Part shown: piece by piece, positions 36,664 through 46,052 of the stretch
Numbering within the stretch: position 1 is the stretch's first letter
Layout: each line of letters begins with the position of its first letter
Assembly (NCBI RefSeq): GCF_016653355.1
Contig: NZ_NHSK01000090.1
Span: 1-54,077 of the forward strand
DNA length: 54,077 nt
Origin: Rhodoplanes elegans
GTDB taxonomy: Bacteria; Pseudomonadota; Alphaproteobacteria; Rhizobiales; Xanthobacteraceae
Reading direction: 5' to 3'
Translations under genes and position numbers: made by a program
Notes under the pieces: model-generated
Told to the model about the DNA's origin: nothing
Database searches by the model: none
The model's input: only the letters and a program-made list of their open reading frames with translations

Positions 36664-36709
36664 CGGGCGCCTCCGGGTGTGAACATGGTCGCGTCGGTGA
36701 TCGAACTCG

Positions 36710-38014
36710 TCATCGCCACGCCCGGGCGATCTTCACGACGTCGCCCACCAGTCCGGTGAGCGAGCGCGCCGCGAGCACGGACTTGAAGGTCCGCTTCTCG
36801 GCCTCGATCTTGGGCGTGCCGTCGACCCGCACGAAGTTCTCCATCGCCTTGGCGACGAGCTGCGGGTAGGTCAGGAAGAAGTTCTGGGTGTTGTGGTGAA
36901 GGAGCCCGGGAAGATCCTTGTACTTCTTCAGGTCCTTCATCACGAACGACTCGGTCAGGCGGGTCCGGTAGAGCGCCAGGTTGCGCTTGGTCGGCTCGGC
37001 CCCCTGCTGCTTCAGGTCGGCGATCGTCTCGCCGGCCATCTGGCCCGAGGCGAGCGCGAGGTTCGAGCCCTCGCGATGCACCGCGTTGTTGAGCTGGGCC
37101 GCGTCGCCGCACACCACCCAGCCGTCGCCGGCCAGCTCCGGCACGGCCCGGTAGCCGCCTTCCGGAATCAGATGACCGGCATACTCCTTCACCTCGGAGC
37201 CTTCGATCAGCGGCGCCACGGAAGGATGCTTCTTGAAGCCCTCGAGCAGCTCGTAGGGCGCGTAGTTGTTCCTGGCGAAGTCCGACACCAGGCAGCCGAT
37301 GCCGATCGAGATGCTCTCGCGGTTGGTGTAGATGAAGCCCATCCCGGCCATGCCCTTGGAGATGGTGCCGGCCGCCTCGATGACGACGCCCTCGTCGCCC
37401 TTGAGGTTGAAGCGCGCCTCGATGGTCTCGCGCGGCAGGAAGTGCATCTCCTTGACGGCGAGCGCGACGTTCTCGCGCTTCGGCCGCTCGCGCAGCCCCG
37501 CCCGCGTGCCGAGCAGGCCGTTGACGCCCTCGGCCAGCACCACGACGTCGGCGAACACCTCGCCGTCGCGCCGGTCGGTGCGCACGCCGACCACCTTGCC
37601 CTTCGCGTCCTGCAGAAGCTCGAGCGCGGTCGTTTCGGTGAGCACGACGGCGCCGGCGTCGCGGACGTGCCGCGAGAACCAGCGGTCAAACTGCGAGCGG
37701 ATGATGGTGTAGCGGTTCGGCCGCTCCTCGTTGAACTCGTCGTTGCGGTGATGCAGGCCCGTGTGAGACGTCTCGCTCATCATCCAGAAGCGCTGCTCGA
37801 TCAGATGGCGCTCGAGCGGCGCGTCCTCGCGGAACTCGGGGACCAGCTTCTCGACCTGGGCGGCGTAGAGGATGGCGCCCTGCACGTTCTTCGAGCCGGC
37901 GTACTCGCCGCGCTCGAGCTGCAGCACCTTCAGGCCGCGCTTGGCCATCGTGTAGGCCGCGGCGTTGCCGGCCATGCCGGCCCCCACGACGATCGCGTCG
38001 AACTTCTCGGTCAT
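36710..38014 (-). CDS. fixC: Electron-transfer flavoprotein-quinone oxidoreductase FixC
   Basis: A 434-residue FAD protein with the Rossmann motif [20 protein letters not shown] at the N-terminus, [13 protein letters not shown] and the later [18 protein letters not shown] segment that holds the second FAD signature. It resembles ETF-ubiquinone oxidoreductase. In FixABCX the complex bifurcates electrons from NADH to ferredoxin (FixX) and quinone. GAGGG precedes ATG 38014, 13 bases after fixB. Confidence 0.92.
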   Translation of the reverse strand: MTEKFDAIVVGAGMAGNAAAYTMAKRGLKVLQLERGEYAGSKNVQGAILYAAQVEKLVPEFREDAPLERHLIEQRFWMMSETSHTGLHHRNDEFNEERPNRYTIIRSQFDRWFSRHVRDAGAVVLTETTALELLQDAKGKVVGVRTDRRDGEVFADVVVLAEGVNGLLGTRAGLRERPKRENVALAVKEMHFLPRETIEARFNLKGDEGVVIEAAGTISKGMAGMGFIYTNRESISIGIGCLVSDFARNNYAPYELLEGFKKHPSVAPLIEGSEVKEYAGHLIPEGGYRAVPELAGDGWVVCGDAAQLNNAVHREGSNLALASGQMAGETIADLKQQGAEPTKRNLALYRTRLTESFVMKDLKKYKDLPGLLHHNTQNFFLTYPQLVAKAMENFVRVDGTPKIEAEKRTFKSVLAARSLTGLVGDVVKIARAWR

Positions 38015-38027
38015 GGCGCGGTTTCCC

Positions 38028-39131
38028 TCAGCTCGCGATGCGATCGCGGATATGGGCCGACAGGCGGTGACGGAACGCCTCGGTGAGCTGCGGCAAGAGA
38101 TGCAGCGCGTCGGTGACGACGCCGATATGGGCGAAGTCGAAGATCGGCGCGTTCTTGTCGGTGTTGATGGCGACGATCAGGTCGGCCCCCTCGACGCCGA
38201 CCCGATGCTGGATCGCGCCCGAGATGCCAGCCGCGATGTAGAGCTTCGGCCGGATGGTCTTGCCGGTCTGGCCGATCTGCCGCTCGGCCGGCTGCCAGCC
38301 CTTCTGCACCAGCGGGCGCGAGCAGCCGTACTCGGCGCCGAGCACGGAGGCGAGCTGGGTGACGAGCTGGAAGTTCTCCGGCGAGCCCAGTCCGAGGCCG
38401 CCGGCCACCACCACGTCCGCATAGGCGAGGTTCGACTTCGCCTGGTCGCGGTCCGGGATGAACTTCAGCACCTTGGTGACGATGTCCTCCTCGGCCATCG
38501 CGAGCGGATGCTCGACGAGGCGGCCGAGCGGGCGCTCGACGCGCTCCGGCATCGGCATCACGCGCGGCCGGATGGTCGCCATCTGGGGCCGGAAGTTGAG
38601 CGTGTAGATGGTGCACAGGAGCGAGCCGCCGAAGGTCGGGCGGGTCGCGGCGAGCGAGCCGTCCGGATCGACGTCGAGGGCCGTGCAGTCGGCGGTGAGG
38701 CCCGTCGCCAGCGTGGTCGCCACCGAGCCGGCGAGGTCGCGGCCGAGCGTCGTCGCGCCGAGCAGCAGGATCTCCGGCTTGAAGGTCTCGACCGCGTCGG
38801 TGAGGGCCTTCGTGTAGGGATCGTTGCGGTAGTCGGCGAAGACCGGGTTGGTCACCGTGTAGACGAGATCGGCGCCGTAGCAGGCGGCTTCCTGGGCGGC
38901 CGCGAGCGTCGCCTCGCCGGGCGGCCCGATGATCACGCCGGCGAGCTCGACCTTGAGCTTGTCGGCGAGGATGCGGCCGGCGCCCATCAGCTCCCAGGAG
39001 ACGGGATGGACGTGCCCGCGCTCCTGCTCGATGAACACCCAGACGTGCTTGTGATTCCGGAACCGCTCCGGCAGCTCCTTCTTCATCGAAGCGCGGCCAC
39101 CGGCGGCGGGGGCGGGTTTCTGCTCGGCCAT
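38028..39131 (-). CDS. fixB: Electron-transfer flavoprotein alpha subunit FixB
   Basis: A 367-residue ETF alpha subunit. The N-terminal part has a nif-type extension ([20 protein letters not shown]). The C-terminal FAD domain shows [17 protein letters not shown] and [21 protein letters not shown], the ETF-alpha signature region. GGAG precedes ATG 39131. Length is slightly larger than housekeeping EtfA, as usual for FixB. Confidence 0.92.
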   Translation of the reverse strand: MAEQKPAPAAGGRASMKKELPERFRNHKHVWVFIEQERGHVHPVSWELMGAGRILADKLKVELAGVIIGPPGEATLAAAQEAACYGADLVYTVTNPVFADYRNDPYTKALTDAVETFKPEILLLGATTLGRDLAGSVATTLATGLTADCTALDVDPDGSLAATRPTFGGSLLCTIYTLNFRPQMATIRPRVMPMPERVERPLGRLVEHPLAMAEEDIVTKVLKFIPDRDQAKSNLAYADVVVAGGLGLGSPENFQLVTQLASVLGAEYGCSRPLVQKGWQPAERQIGQTGKTIRPKLYIAAGISGAIQHRVGVEGADLIVAINTDKNAPIFDFAHIGVVTDALHLLPQLTEAFRHRLSAHIRDRIAS

Positions 39132-39165
39132 CGTGGTCTCCGGATCGGGTTTCGGGTGCCGCTGG

Positions 39166-40047
39166 TCAGTAGCCGCGGGCGAGCGTGGTCAGCTCTTCCT
39201 CGAGGGTCGGACGATGCGCGAACAGCGCGTCGATCAGCGCCTCGGGCAGCAGGGTCTTGTGCTGCTCCTTCGGGGTCGCCTTCAGCTGGGCCTGCGACAC
39301 CTCGATGATCTTGGCCTTCTCGGAGCGCGGCGTCGGCGCGAACACGCGCTTCACCACGGTCGGCGAGCCACGCAGGCCGCAGCGCGTCACGTCCTCGATG
39401 CCGGCGTCCTTGGCGCTCCAGGTGACGATCTCGGCGCGGGCAGCGCGCAGCGCGTCGGGCAGCGAGCCGCGACGGATCTCGTTGGTGCCTTCCAGCATGG
39501 TGATCAGGCAGGGCAGCGCGGTCTTGAGCGCCTGGACGCCGCCCTCGGCGCGACGCTCGACGTCGATGCTGCGGCCGGCGAGATCGAGGGCCGACACCTT
39601 CGACACATAGGTGAGCTGGTTGAGCCCGAGCCGCTTGGCGATGCCGGGGCCGACCTGGGCGGTGTCCCCGTCGATCGTCTGCTTGCCGGTGAACACGATG
39701 TCGACGGGCTCGAAGGTCTCGCCGATCTTCTTGATCGCGGTGGCGAGCGCGAACGAGGTCGCCAGCGTGTCGGAGCCGGCGAAGAAGCGGTCGGTCAGCA
39801 GCACGGCGCGGTCCGCCCCGAAGGTCAGCGCCTTGCGCAGGCTCTCCTCGGCCATCGGCGGGCCCATGGTGAGGATCGTCACGGTGCCGCCGTGCTGATC
39901 GCGCAGGCGCAGCGCCTCCTCGACCGCGAACAGGTCGTAGGGGTTGATGATGGTCGGCACGCCCTGCCGCATGATGGTGTTGGTGACCGGATGGACGCGG
40001 ATCTGCGCCGAGTCCGGGACCTGCTTGATGCAGACGACGATGTGCAT
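39166..40047 (-). CDS. fixA: Electron-transfer flavoprotein beta subunit FixA
   Basis: A 293-residue ETF beta subunit starting [20 protein letters not shown]. It has [34 protein letters not shown] and [18 protein letters not shown] as in FixA of rhizobia and Rhodopseudomonas. ATG 40047 was chosen over an in-frame GTG at 40062. nifW lies 102 bases upstream; that gap has short CGGCTCG direct repeats but no sigma-54 site, so fixABCX probably depends on the promoter in front of iscA-nif. Confidence 0.92.
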   Translation of the reverse strand: MHIVVCIKQVPDSAQIRVHPVTNTIMRQGVPTIINPYDLFAVEEALRLRDQHGGTVTILTMGPPMAEESLRKALTFGADRAVLLTDRFFAGSDTLATSFALATAIKKIGETFEPVDIVFTGKQTIDGDTAQVGPGIAKRLGLNQLTYVSKVSALDLAGRSIDVERRAEGGVQALKTALPCLITMLEGTNEIRRGSLPDALRAARAEIVTWSAKDAGIEDVTRCGLRGSPTVVKRVFAPTPRSEKAKIIEVSQAQLKATPKEQHKTLLPEALIDALFAHRPTLEEELTTLARGY

Positions 40048-40149
40048 GGCGGTCTCGCTCACGTGTGGGTCGGGGCCGGGGTGACTCGACCGGCCCGGCT
40101 CGGCTCGCTTCGGCTCGCTACGGTTCGGCGCGTCGCGTGTTCGCGCTGT

Positions 40150-40500
40150 TCACTTCAGGTCGTCGAGCGGCACGAAATTCTTCGGCGCCTTCGGCTCGAC
40201 CGCCTCCTTCAGCACCTTGAAGACGCGCTTCTCCAGCGGCGAGGAGGCGACGAACTCCTCGTAGGCGCGCTCCAGCACGCTCTTGCAGCGGGCGACCGCG
40301 ATCATGTCGGGGATGCCGTCGAGCTCGTCGCCCGAAAGGTACTCGCCCATCCGCTTGAGGATGTGCAGGCGCGCGACATTGACGACCTGCGGGTCGTAGG
40401 CGACGCCGAGAATCTGGAAGAACTCTTCCGCCGACTCGGCCTTCCGCAGCTTCGCCATCGCGTCCGGCACGACGACACCGTGGTTTCCACACATGCTCAT
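40150..40500 (-). CDS. nifW: Nitrogenase-stabilizing/protective protein NifW
   Basis: A 116-residue NifW protein with KAESAEEFFQILGVAYD and VVNVARLHILKRMGEYL, typical of the family, which protects nitrogenase from oxygen damage. ATG 40500 overlaps the nifV stop by 4 bases (ATGA). A second ATG two codons later is equally possible. The much longer open frame upstream lies in nifV. Confidence 0.9.
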   Translation of the reverse strand: MSMCGNHGVVVPDAMAKLRKAESAEEFFQILGVAYDPQVVNVARLHILKRMGEYLSGDELDGIPDMIAVARCKSVLERAYEEFVASSPLEKRVFKVLKEAVEPKAPKNFVPLDDLK

Positions 40501-41687
40501 TGCAGCGCCTCCTCGACACGCCGGATCGGGGTCTTGACCTCGCGCCAGATGGCGCGCAGCGCGTCCTCGCCCACCGGTCCCTTGACCGCGACGGCCCGCT
40601 CGCGCACCCGCGCCAGGATGGCCGGCAGCTCGTGCTCCTCGGCCGGCAGCCGCAGCTCGGCCAGCGACATGGCGATCGCCGCCAGCCCTGAGTGCTTGCC
40701 GATGGTGATGCGGTGGGCGCGACCGAGCAGGCCGGGATCGAGCGCCTGGTAGGTGCGGTGATCCTTCAGGAGCCCGTCGACATGAATGCCGGACTCGTGG
40801 GTGAAGATGTGATCGCCGACGATCGCCTTGTCGACCGGGATCGGCCGCGCCGCGGCGGCCGCCACCACGGCGGCGACGTCGGCGAGCTTTTCGAACGCGG
40901 CCCCCGTATCCCGCCCATAAAGTTGCTTGAGCGCCACGGCGACCTCCTCCAGCGGCGCGTTGCCGGCGCGCTCGCCGAGGCCCATCACGGTGACGGAGGC
41001 ATGCGTCGCGCCAGCCTGCACGGCGGCGAGCGTGTTGGCGGTGGCGAGCCCGAGGTCGTCGTGGCCGTGGAACTCGATCTCCAGATCGGTCGCGGCCCGC
41101 ACGGCCGAGACCAGCGCGCGGGTGGTGAAGGGATCGAGGACGCTCAGCGTGTCGGCGATGCGGAAGCGCCGGGCGCCGGCGGCCTTCGCGGCCGCCACCA
41201 CCTGCGCCAGGAAGGCCACGTCGGCGCGCGACGAGTCCTCGCCGCCAACCGCGACGTCGAGCCCGTGGGAGCGGGCGTAGCCGACCACGTCGGCCAGCAT
41301 GGCGAGCCCGGCCTCGCGGCCGCCCTTGATCTTGGCGGCGATCTGCACGTCCGACACGGGCAGCGACACGTTGACCATCGAGACGCCGGCGGCGCGCGCC
41401 GCGTCGACGTCCTCGCGCCGCATGCGGCACCAGGCGATGGCGGTGAGCGGCAGCCTCGCCTCGACGACGGCGCGGATCGCCGCGATCTCCTGCGGACCCA
41501 TCGCCGGCGTGCCGGCTTCGACCTCGGGAACGCCCGCCGCGGCGAGCGCGCGCGCGATCGCCACCTTCTCGTCGGCCGTGAAGGCGACGCCCGGCGCCTG
41601 CTCGCCGTCGCGCAGCGTCGTGTCGTTGAGGACGACGCGGGGCGCGCGACTGTCGGGCGTCGTCGGGGCGGCGACGGGTCGGGTCAT
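40497..41687 (-). CDS. nifV: Homocitrate synthase NifV
   Basis: A 396-residue homocitrate synthase that makes homocitrate from acetyl-CoA and 2-oxoglutarate for the FeMo cofactor. Signatures are LNDTTLRDGEQAPGVAF, near residue 20, and GHDDLGLATANTLAAVQAG; the HESGIHVDGLLKD segment follows. GAGGAGTGAACCG precedes ATG 41687. It follows nifS by 11 bases and overlaps nifW. Confidence 0.93.
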   Translation of the reverse strand: MTRPVAAPTTPDSRAPRVVLNDTTLRDGEQAPGVAFTADEKVAIARALAAAGVPEVEAGTPAMGPQEIAAIRAVVEARLPLTAIAWCRMRREDVDAARAAGVSMVNVSLPVSDVQIAAKIKGGREAGLAMLADVVGYARSHGLDVAVGGEDSSRADVAFLAQVVAAAKAAGARRFRIADTLSVLDPFTTRALVSAVRAATDLEIEFHGHDDLGLATANTLAAVQAGATHASVTVMGLGERAGNAPLEEVAVALKQLYGRDTGAAFEKLADVAAVVAAAAARPIPVDKAIVGDHIFTHESGIHVDGLLKDHRTYQALDPGLLGRAHRITIGKHSGLAAIAMSLAELRLPAEEHELPAILARVRERAVAVKGPVGEDALRAIWREVKTPIRRVEEALQ

Positions 41688-41698
41688 CGGTTCACTCC

Positions 41699-42883
41699 TC
41701 AGGCCGCGGGATCGAGGGCATCGGCCCGCAGATCGGCAATCACGTCGCTCACGCAATCGATGGTGCGTGCGATTTCATCCGCCGTGGTGTCGCGCGACAG
41801 CGAGAAGCGCACGACGCCGCGGGCGAACTGTTCCAGCACGCCCATGGCCCGCACCACGTGCGAGGGCTCGACCGAGCCGGCCGCACAGGCGGAGCCCGAC
41901 GACACGGCGATGCCGCGGCGATCGAGCAGGCGCACGACCGCCTCGCTCTCGACATCGGCGAAAGCGATGCTGGTCGTGTTGGCGACGCGAGAGTCTGGAT
42001 CGCCGAGCACTTTTGCCTCGGCGATCCGGGCGAAAAGCCCGGTCTCCAGAGAGTCTCGCAACGCCGCGATCCGGGGGGTGTCGGACGGGAGCCGCTCGGC
42101 CGCCAGCGCACAGGCGGCGCCGAGCGCGACGATGCCGGGCACGTTCTCGGTGCCGGCGCGCCGGCCCCGTTCCTGAGCTCCGCCGATCGTCTGGGCGCCG
42201 AGCCTCACGCCACGACGGACGTAGAGCGCACCGACACCCTTCGGCGCGCCGAGCTTGTGTCCGGACAGCGAGAGAAGATCAATCATCCTTTCGGCGACCC
42301 CGAAGGGCAGCCGGCCGACCGCCTGGACGGCGTCGGTGTGAAAGAGCGCGCCCTTATCCTTGGCCTGCGCGGCCAGATCGGCGACCGGAAAGATCGTGCC
42401 GGTCTCGTTGTTGGCCCACATGATCGAGACCAGCGCGGTGCGCTCGGACAGTGCTGCCGCGTAGGCATCGCGGTCGATGCGGCCGCGGCCGTCGACCCCG
42501 ATCTCGTGCACGACGATGCCGCGGGTCTTCGTAAGCGAGGCGCAGAGCTTCCTCACGGCCGGGTGCTCGACCGCGCTGATCACGACCTCGCTGCGACCGG
42601 TCGTCGCGCCCCCTGCCCCGGCGGTTGCGGCGAGCGCGCCCAGGATCGCGAGCGTGTCGCTCTCGGTGCCGCCCGACGTGAACACGATCTCGTCCGCATG
42701 CGCGGCGCCGATCAGCGCCCGCACCTGCTCGCGCGCCGTCGCCACGGCCGTCTTGGCGGACGCGCCGAAGGAATGCGCGGAGGACGGATTGCCGAAGACG
42801 CCCGAAAACATCGGCAGCATCGCCTCGAGCACGCGGGGATCGACCCGCGTGGTGGCGTTGTTGTCGAGGTAGACGGGGGTCAT
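41699..42883 (-). CDS. nifS: Cysteine desulfurase NifS
   Basis: A 394-residue PLP enzyme supplying sulfur for nitrogenase Fe-S clusters. The N-terminus is MTPVYLDNNATTRVDP, the PLP lysine is in LSGHKLGAPKGVGAL near residue 205, and the reactive cysteine is in SSGSACAAGSVEPSHV near residue 330. It belongs to the nif operon between the NifU-like and nifV genes. Length is normal for NifS. Confidence 0.93.
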   Translation of the reverse strand: MTPVYLDNNATTRVDPRVLEAMLPMFSGVFGNPSSAHSFGASAKTAVATAREQVRALIGAAHADEIVFTSGGTESDTLAILGALAATAGAGGATTGRSEVVISAVEHPAVRKLCASLTKTRGIVVHEIGVDGRGRIDRDAYAAALSERTALVSIMWANNETGTIFPVADLAAQAKDKGALFHTDAVQAVGRLPFGVAERMIDLLSLSGHKLGAPKGVGALYVRRGVRLGAQTIGGAQERGRRAGTENVPGIVALGAACALAAERLPSDTPRIAALRDSLETGLFARIAEAKVLGDPDSRVANTTSIAFADVESEAVVRLLDRRGIAVSSGSACAAGSVEPSHVVRAMGVLEQFARGVVRFSLSRDTTADEIARTIDCVSDVIADLRADALDPAA

Positions 42884-42903
42884 CGCGCCCTGCTCTCTCT
42901 GGT

Positions 42904-43194
42904 CTATGCGGCCGGGACGACGCGGATCGGGAAGCCGAGCTTGGCCATCAGCCGGCCCTGCACGCCCTGGATCGTCACCGAGGCGAGGACGCAGCCGACG
43001 CAGTTGCCGGTCAGCTTCACATGGACGGTCGTGCCCTCGATCTTGACGAGCTCGCAGTCGCCGCCGTGCTTCTGGATGTTGGGGCGCAGCTCGGCGACCG
43101 CGTCGGCGATCAGCTTTTCACGCAGCGCCGCGGCCGCGGCCGGATCGAGGACGGGCGCGGCGGGGAGTTCGGTGGCGGGAAGAGTGCCGTGCAT
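42904..43194 (-). CDS. nifU: NifU-like protein (C-terminal Nfu domain only)
   Basis: A 96-residue protein with the Nfu-type CxxC motif in LTGNCVGCVLASVTIQG and the usual HGGDCELVKIEGTTVHVKL before it. Full NifU has an N-terminal IscU-like scaffold and a central [2Fe-2S] domain; both are absent here. GAGGAGCGGTCCC precedes ATG 43194. Together with the A-type carrier next to it, it probably provides Fe-S assembly for nitrogenase. The open frame continues upstream, but that part is non-coding. Confidence 0.85.
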   Translation of the reverse strand: MHGTLPATELPAAPVLDPAAAAALREKLIADAVAELRPNIQKHGGDCELVKIEGTTVHVKLTGNCVGCVLASVTIQGVQGRLMAKLGFPIRVVPAA

Positions 43195-43205
43195 GGGACC
43201 GCTCC

Positions 43206-43526
43206 TCAGCCGAACGACTTGCCGCAGGAGCAGCTCGACGCCGCGTTCGGGTTCTCGAACGTGAAACCCTTGCCGGCGAGCGTCTCGGTGAAGCCGATGG
43301 TGAGACCGGTGACGAGCGGCTGCGACTGCGGGTCGACGAACAGCTTCACGCCGCCCGACTCGATCACGGCGTCGTCGGGGCGCGGCGTGGCGTCGAGGCC
43401 GATCATGTACTTGTTGCCGGCGCAGCCGCCTGTCTCGATCATCACCCGCAAGCCCGCGTCGGGCTTGCCGGCGCGCGACATCGCGGTCTTCACGGCGGCG
43501 GCGGCTTCGGTCGACAAGGTGATCAT
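43206..43526 (-). CDS. A-type iron-sulfur carrier, IscA/HesB family, nif-specific
   Basis: A 106-residue A-type carrier with cysteines in ETGGCAGNKYMIG and, at the C-terminus, SCSCGKSF, the C-x(n)-CxC arrangement of IscA/HesB proteins. AAGGAG precedes ATG 43526. It is the first gene of the iscA-nifU-nifS-nifV-nifW-fixABCX operon; a sigma-54 promoter lies about 40 bases upstream. Confidence 0.88.
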   Translation of the reverse strand: MITLSTEAAAAVKTAMSRAGKPDAGLRVMIETGGCAGNKYMIGLDATPRPDDAVIESGGVKLFVDPQSQPLVTGLTIGFTETLAGKGFTFENPNAASSCSCGKSFG

Positions 43527-43565
43527 CTCGGGGGGCTCCTTCCAGCTCCGGCTGAAGGACCGATG

Positions 43566-43581
43566 AGCAACTGCCGTGCCA
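43566..43581 (-). promoter_or_regulatory. Sigma-54 promoter of iscA-nif-nifU-nifS-nifV-nifW-fixABCX
   Basis: On the minus strand the sequence is TGGCACGGCAGTTGCT, an exact match to TGGCAC-N5-TTGC with -24 GG and -12 GC. The transcript would start about 28 bases before the iscA-nif start codon. It implies NifA/RpoN control of this operon. Confidence 0.9.
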
Positions 43582-43699
43582 GCGCCGCGGACACGCGAGA
43601 AACGCCGACAACTCAACGGTTTCTGCGATCGCGCTGGACCCGCGGCGGCGCCCGCGTCGGCCCGCCGTCGCAAAGCCGACACGCCCTGCGGACGACGCA

Positions 43700-43715
43700 T
43701 GTCGGGTTTGTCGCA
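43700..43715. promoter_or_regulatory. Degenerate NifA upstream activator site
   Basis: TGT-N10-GCA, one base off TGT-N10-ACA, about 120 bases upstream of the sigma-54 promoter, which is a normal distance for a NifA site. The single mismatch makes it tentative. Confidence 0.4.
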
Positions 43716-43726
43716 AGCGCCGTCCT

Positions 43727-43816
43727 CGTCATGGCCGGGCTCGTCCCGACCATCCACGTCCTGCGCGGCGCATGTCAGAAAGGACGTGGATGCCCGCGAC
43801 GAGCGCGGGCATGACG
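43727..43816. repeat. Dispersed palindromic repeat, CGTCATGGCCGGGC family, copy 4
   Basis: Starts CGTCATGGCCGGGCTCGT, ends GCGGGCATGACGG, with the inner pair ACCATCCACGTCC/GGACGTGGAT. Same type as copies at 5476, 20131 and 23283. It lies just upstream of the NifA/sigma-54 region. Confidence 0.8.
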
Positions 43817-43854
43817 GAGACCGGATGACGGGTGGCCAAGCTGTTCGCTGGCCA

Positions 43855-43898
43855 CATGGTTCGAGACGCGCGACTGCGTCGCGCTCCTCACCATGAGG
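43855..43898. repeat. CATGGTTCGAGACGCGC palindromic repeat
   Basis: Arms CATGGTTCGAGACGCGC and GCGCTCCTCACCATGAGG are partly inverted copies around ACTGCGTC. It is followed by a further repeat-like segment (CCCGGCTGGAGCGAAGCGCAG, then GCATTCCGCTGCGCTTCATGCG) up to about 43985. These modules resemble repeats frequent in Bradyrhizobium-like genomes. Confidence 0.55.
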
Positions 43899-44012
43899 GG
43901 AAGAGCCGTCGCCCGGCTGGAGCGAAGCGCAGTCCGGGCTGCCTCGCGGCCCGACGTCCCGCATTCCGCTGCGCTTCATGCGCTACGAGCGCTGGCTACG
44001 GGAGCGGGCCCC

Positions 44013-44708
44013 TCACGACAGCGGCGGCGGCGCGTCGCGACGGGCGCGGGCGAGGCGGCTCTCGCCGGTCTCCTCGCCGAAGCAGGCCTCGAAGTCGGCG
44101 CAGTGCGAGCACACCGGCGTCGCGCACATCACGAAGCCGTCGGTCTCGCACATGGTGCGATAGAAGAACCGCTTCCACCGCATGTTGCGGGTGTTCTTGG
44201 CGGCGAGCGCGCCGAAATGCCGTTGCAGCAGCCGGGTCAGCTCGCTGCGGTCGCGCAGGCCCAGATCCTCCCACAGATGGTTCGGCTCGACCGCGCGGCG
44301 GGCCACCATGGCGGCGAGCCAGCGCGCGTCCTCGTCGTCACGGCTCGCATAGGCGCGCAGGAGGTCGTGCACCATCGCGACCTCGTCGTCGTGCGGCACC
44401 GCGTCGCCGTCGTCCGGGCGCAGCAGGATCGTGGCGCCGGGGAAACGGCGCTCGACCAGTCGCTTCAGCTCGGCCGCCGAGAGGCCGAGCCGCAGATGCA
44501 CGGCGCCGCCCTCCGACGCCGCGACGGCAATCAGCGAGGCGAACACGTGCGCGTCGAAGTCGTCGTCGTCGTGGATGCTGACCTCGGCCGGCCACCAGCC
44601 GGTGAGGCCGCGATAGATGGCAGCGGCGCTGCGGGCGCCGCAGGCCGCATCGCGGCAGAAGCCGGGCGGGATCGCGCCGGCGAGAACAGGCGAGGCCGCG
44701 GGTGCCAT
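44013..44708 (-). CDS. nifQ: Molybdenum-cofactor synthesis protein NifQ
   Basis: A 231-residue NifQ. The C-terminal cysteine motif is complete (MCATPVCSHCADFEACFGEE) and HLWEDLGLRDRSELTRLL precedes it. NifQ delivers molybdenum (as a Mo-Fe-S cluster) for FeMo-cofactor assembly on NifEN. ATG 44708 lies 2 bases after the fdxB stop. It is the last gene of the nifH operon and the stop is followed by repeat-rich DNA. Confidence 0.92.
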   Translation of the reverse strand: MAPAASPVLAGAIPPGFCRDAACGARSAAAIYRGLTGWWPAEVSIHDDDDFDAHVFASLIAVAASEGGAVHLRLGLSAAELKRLVERRFPGATILLRPDDGDAVPHDDEVAMVHDLLRAYASRDDEDARWLAAMVARRAVEPNHLWEDLGLRDRSELTRLLQRHFGALAAKNTRNMRWKRFFYRTMCETDGFVMCATPVCSHCADFEACFGEETGESRLARARRDAPPPLS

Positions 44709-44710
44709 GG

Positions 44711-45016
44711 TCAGGCCGCCGCGAGCGCGCCGGCCGGAACGTGGGTCTGGCAATTCTTGGGGCAGACCCGGGCGCAGGCGCCGCAGCCGATGCAGTTGCC
44801 GGCCTGGTGCAGCACCATCACCTTGCGGACGAACTCCTCGTCGTCGTCGTCGTCGCCCGAGCAGGCGACCAGCTCGTCGTCGTCGTTGACACCCATCAGG
44901 TTCATCACGTCGCGCGAGCACACCTTGAAGCAGCGGCCGCAGCCGATGCACTTGTTACCGTCGATGGCGGTGATGTAGCTCGGCTCCCAGGGCGAACCGT
45001 CGCGGGTCGTGAACAT
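44711..45016 (-). CDS. fdxB: Nif-specific 2[4Fe-4S] ferredoxin FdxB (ferredoxin III)
   Basis: A 101-residue ferredoxin with clusters CIGCGRCFKVCSRDV and CIGCGACARVCPKNC, separated by an acidic insertion (DDDDDEE) typical of nif-specific ferredoxin III. It could donate electrons to nitrogenase or FeMo-co assembly. It lies between the nifX-associated gene (45-base gap) and nifQ (2-base gap). Confidence 0.92.
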   Translation of the reverse strand: MFTTRDGSPWEPSYITAIDGNKCIGCGRCFKVCSRDVMNLMGVNDDDELVACSGDDDDDEEFVRKVMVLHQAGNCIGCGACARVCPKNCQTHVPAGALAAA

Positions 45017-45061
45017 GTCGCTGTCTCCTTCGCGGCGGAGCCGCGCTGCCGACGCGGCGCC

Positions 45062-45544
45062 TCAGGCGCGCGCGACCTCGGGGAATTTCTCGATGATGGC
45101 CGTGCAGGCGGCGACCTGCTTGGTGCCCTCGGCGGCGAGCGCCGCGAGGCTGTCGAAGCCGAAGCGGTGGACGTCGCGCAGATGCTTGGTGAGCACCACG
45201 AGCCGGCCCGTGGTGAGGATCATGCGGCCGAAGCCCTCGTGGTGCATCTTCATCATCGGGCTGGCGACGAGGCCGGTGCCCTGCTCGATGGCGAGCCCGA
45301 TGGCGCCGTAGAACTGCTCGATCCGCCACAGCACGTCGGGATCGGGGTCGCCCATGATCGGCATGGCGCGACGCTGCTCCTTGGTGACGATGTAGGCGGC
45401 GAGGATCTGCGCGTCGCTCTTGCCGTCCCAGGCGCCGTAGGAGTCCTGCGCCCGGATCAGCCGGACCAGGCTCTGCAGGAACGGCGTCGCCAGCGCCTCG
45501 AGATCGGCGACGGCCGGATCGCGGGCCGTGGTGGTGTCGGTCAT
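45062..45544 (-). CDS. NifX-associated nitrogen fixation protein (DUF269)
   Basis: A 160-residue member of the conserved NifX-associated family. Landmarks are [37 protein letters not shown] and [15 protein letters not shown]. It has a conserved place after nifX in many diazotrophs; the biochemical role is not established. The start follows nifX by 16 bases. Confidence 0.88.
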   Translation of the reverse strand: MTDTTTARDPAVADLEALATPFLQSLVRLIRAQDSYGAWDGKSDAQILAAYIVTKEQRRAMPIMGDPDPDVLWRIEQFYGAIGLAIEQGTGLVASPMMKMHHEGFGRMILTTGRLVVLTKHLRDVHRFGFDSLAALAAEGTKQVAACTAIIEKFPEVARA

Positions 45545-45560
45545 CGTGCGGGCTCCGGGC

Positions 45561-46052
45561 TCACTCGTCGTCGTCGACGAAGGACGGCTTGTCGGTGGCG
45601 ACGCCGGCATTCGCCAGCACCTTGCGCAGCCACGGCGGCGGCGCACCGTCCAGCATCACGCGGGTGCGCTCCAGCACCGCGTCGATCGGCTGGGCCGACA
45701 TCTTTATCGGGTGGATCTTGGCCGCCACGACCTTCGCCGCGGAAGGCCCGCCGATGGCGACGCAGAACAGGAGGTGACAGCCCTTGAGCGCGTCGACCTT
45801 CGGGGTGATGCGATCCTCCCCGTCGGTCTGATGCGTGCCCTGCTCGTCCGACACGTCGTCGCACGTGATGGTCTCGACATGCGTCCAGCCCTGCGCGGTC
45901 ACGTCGTAGACCGTGAAGCAGCGGGCGGAGCCGAAATGGGCGTTGAGCCCCTTCCGGTCCTGGGTGGCGATCGCCACCCGCACGGCGCCGGCCGTTCCGG
46001 CCGGTGCGGTTTCGTCCTGATCAATGATGCGCAACTTGCGAATGGCCGACAT
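45561..46052 (-). CDS. nifX: Nitrogen fixation protein NifX
   Basis: A 163-residue FeMo-cofactor carrier of the NifX/NafY/NifB-C-terminal fold. [20 protein letters not shown] is diagnostic and is followed by [18 protein letters not shown]. The coding sequence starts 32 bases inside the end of nifN, so the two genes overlap. Confidence 0.92.
   Translation of the reverse strand: MSAIRKLRIIDQDETAPAGTAGAVRVAIATQDRKGLNAHFGSARCFTVYDVTAQGWTHVETITCDDVSDEQGTHQTDGEDRITPKVDALKGCHLLFCVAIGGPSAAKVVAAKIHPIKMSAQPIDAVLERTRVMLDGAPPPWLRKVLANAGVATDKPSFVDDDE

Larger units (their letters stand above)
43527..44012. other. 486-base intergenic region with sigma-54 promoter and repeats
   Basis: No gene. From right to left it holds a dispersed repeat stretch (43855-44000), a CGTCATGGCCGGGC palindrome (43727-43816), a degenerate NifA-like site (43700-43715) and a sigma-54 promoter (43566-43581). 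It separates the nifQ end from the iscA start. Confidence 0.7.

Noticed and set aside
40048-40149. Separate sigma-54 promoter for fixABCX
   Set aside because: The nifW-fixA gap has CGGCTCG direct repeats but no GG-N10-GC site with the consensus context.
43855-44000. Possible small gene between nifQ and iscA-nif
   Set aside because: Frames here translate repeat modules common to related genomes and lack ribosome sites; no nifZ-, nifT- or fdxN-like sequence was found.
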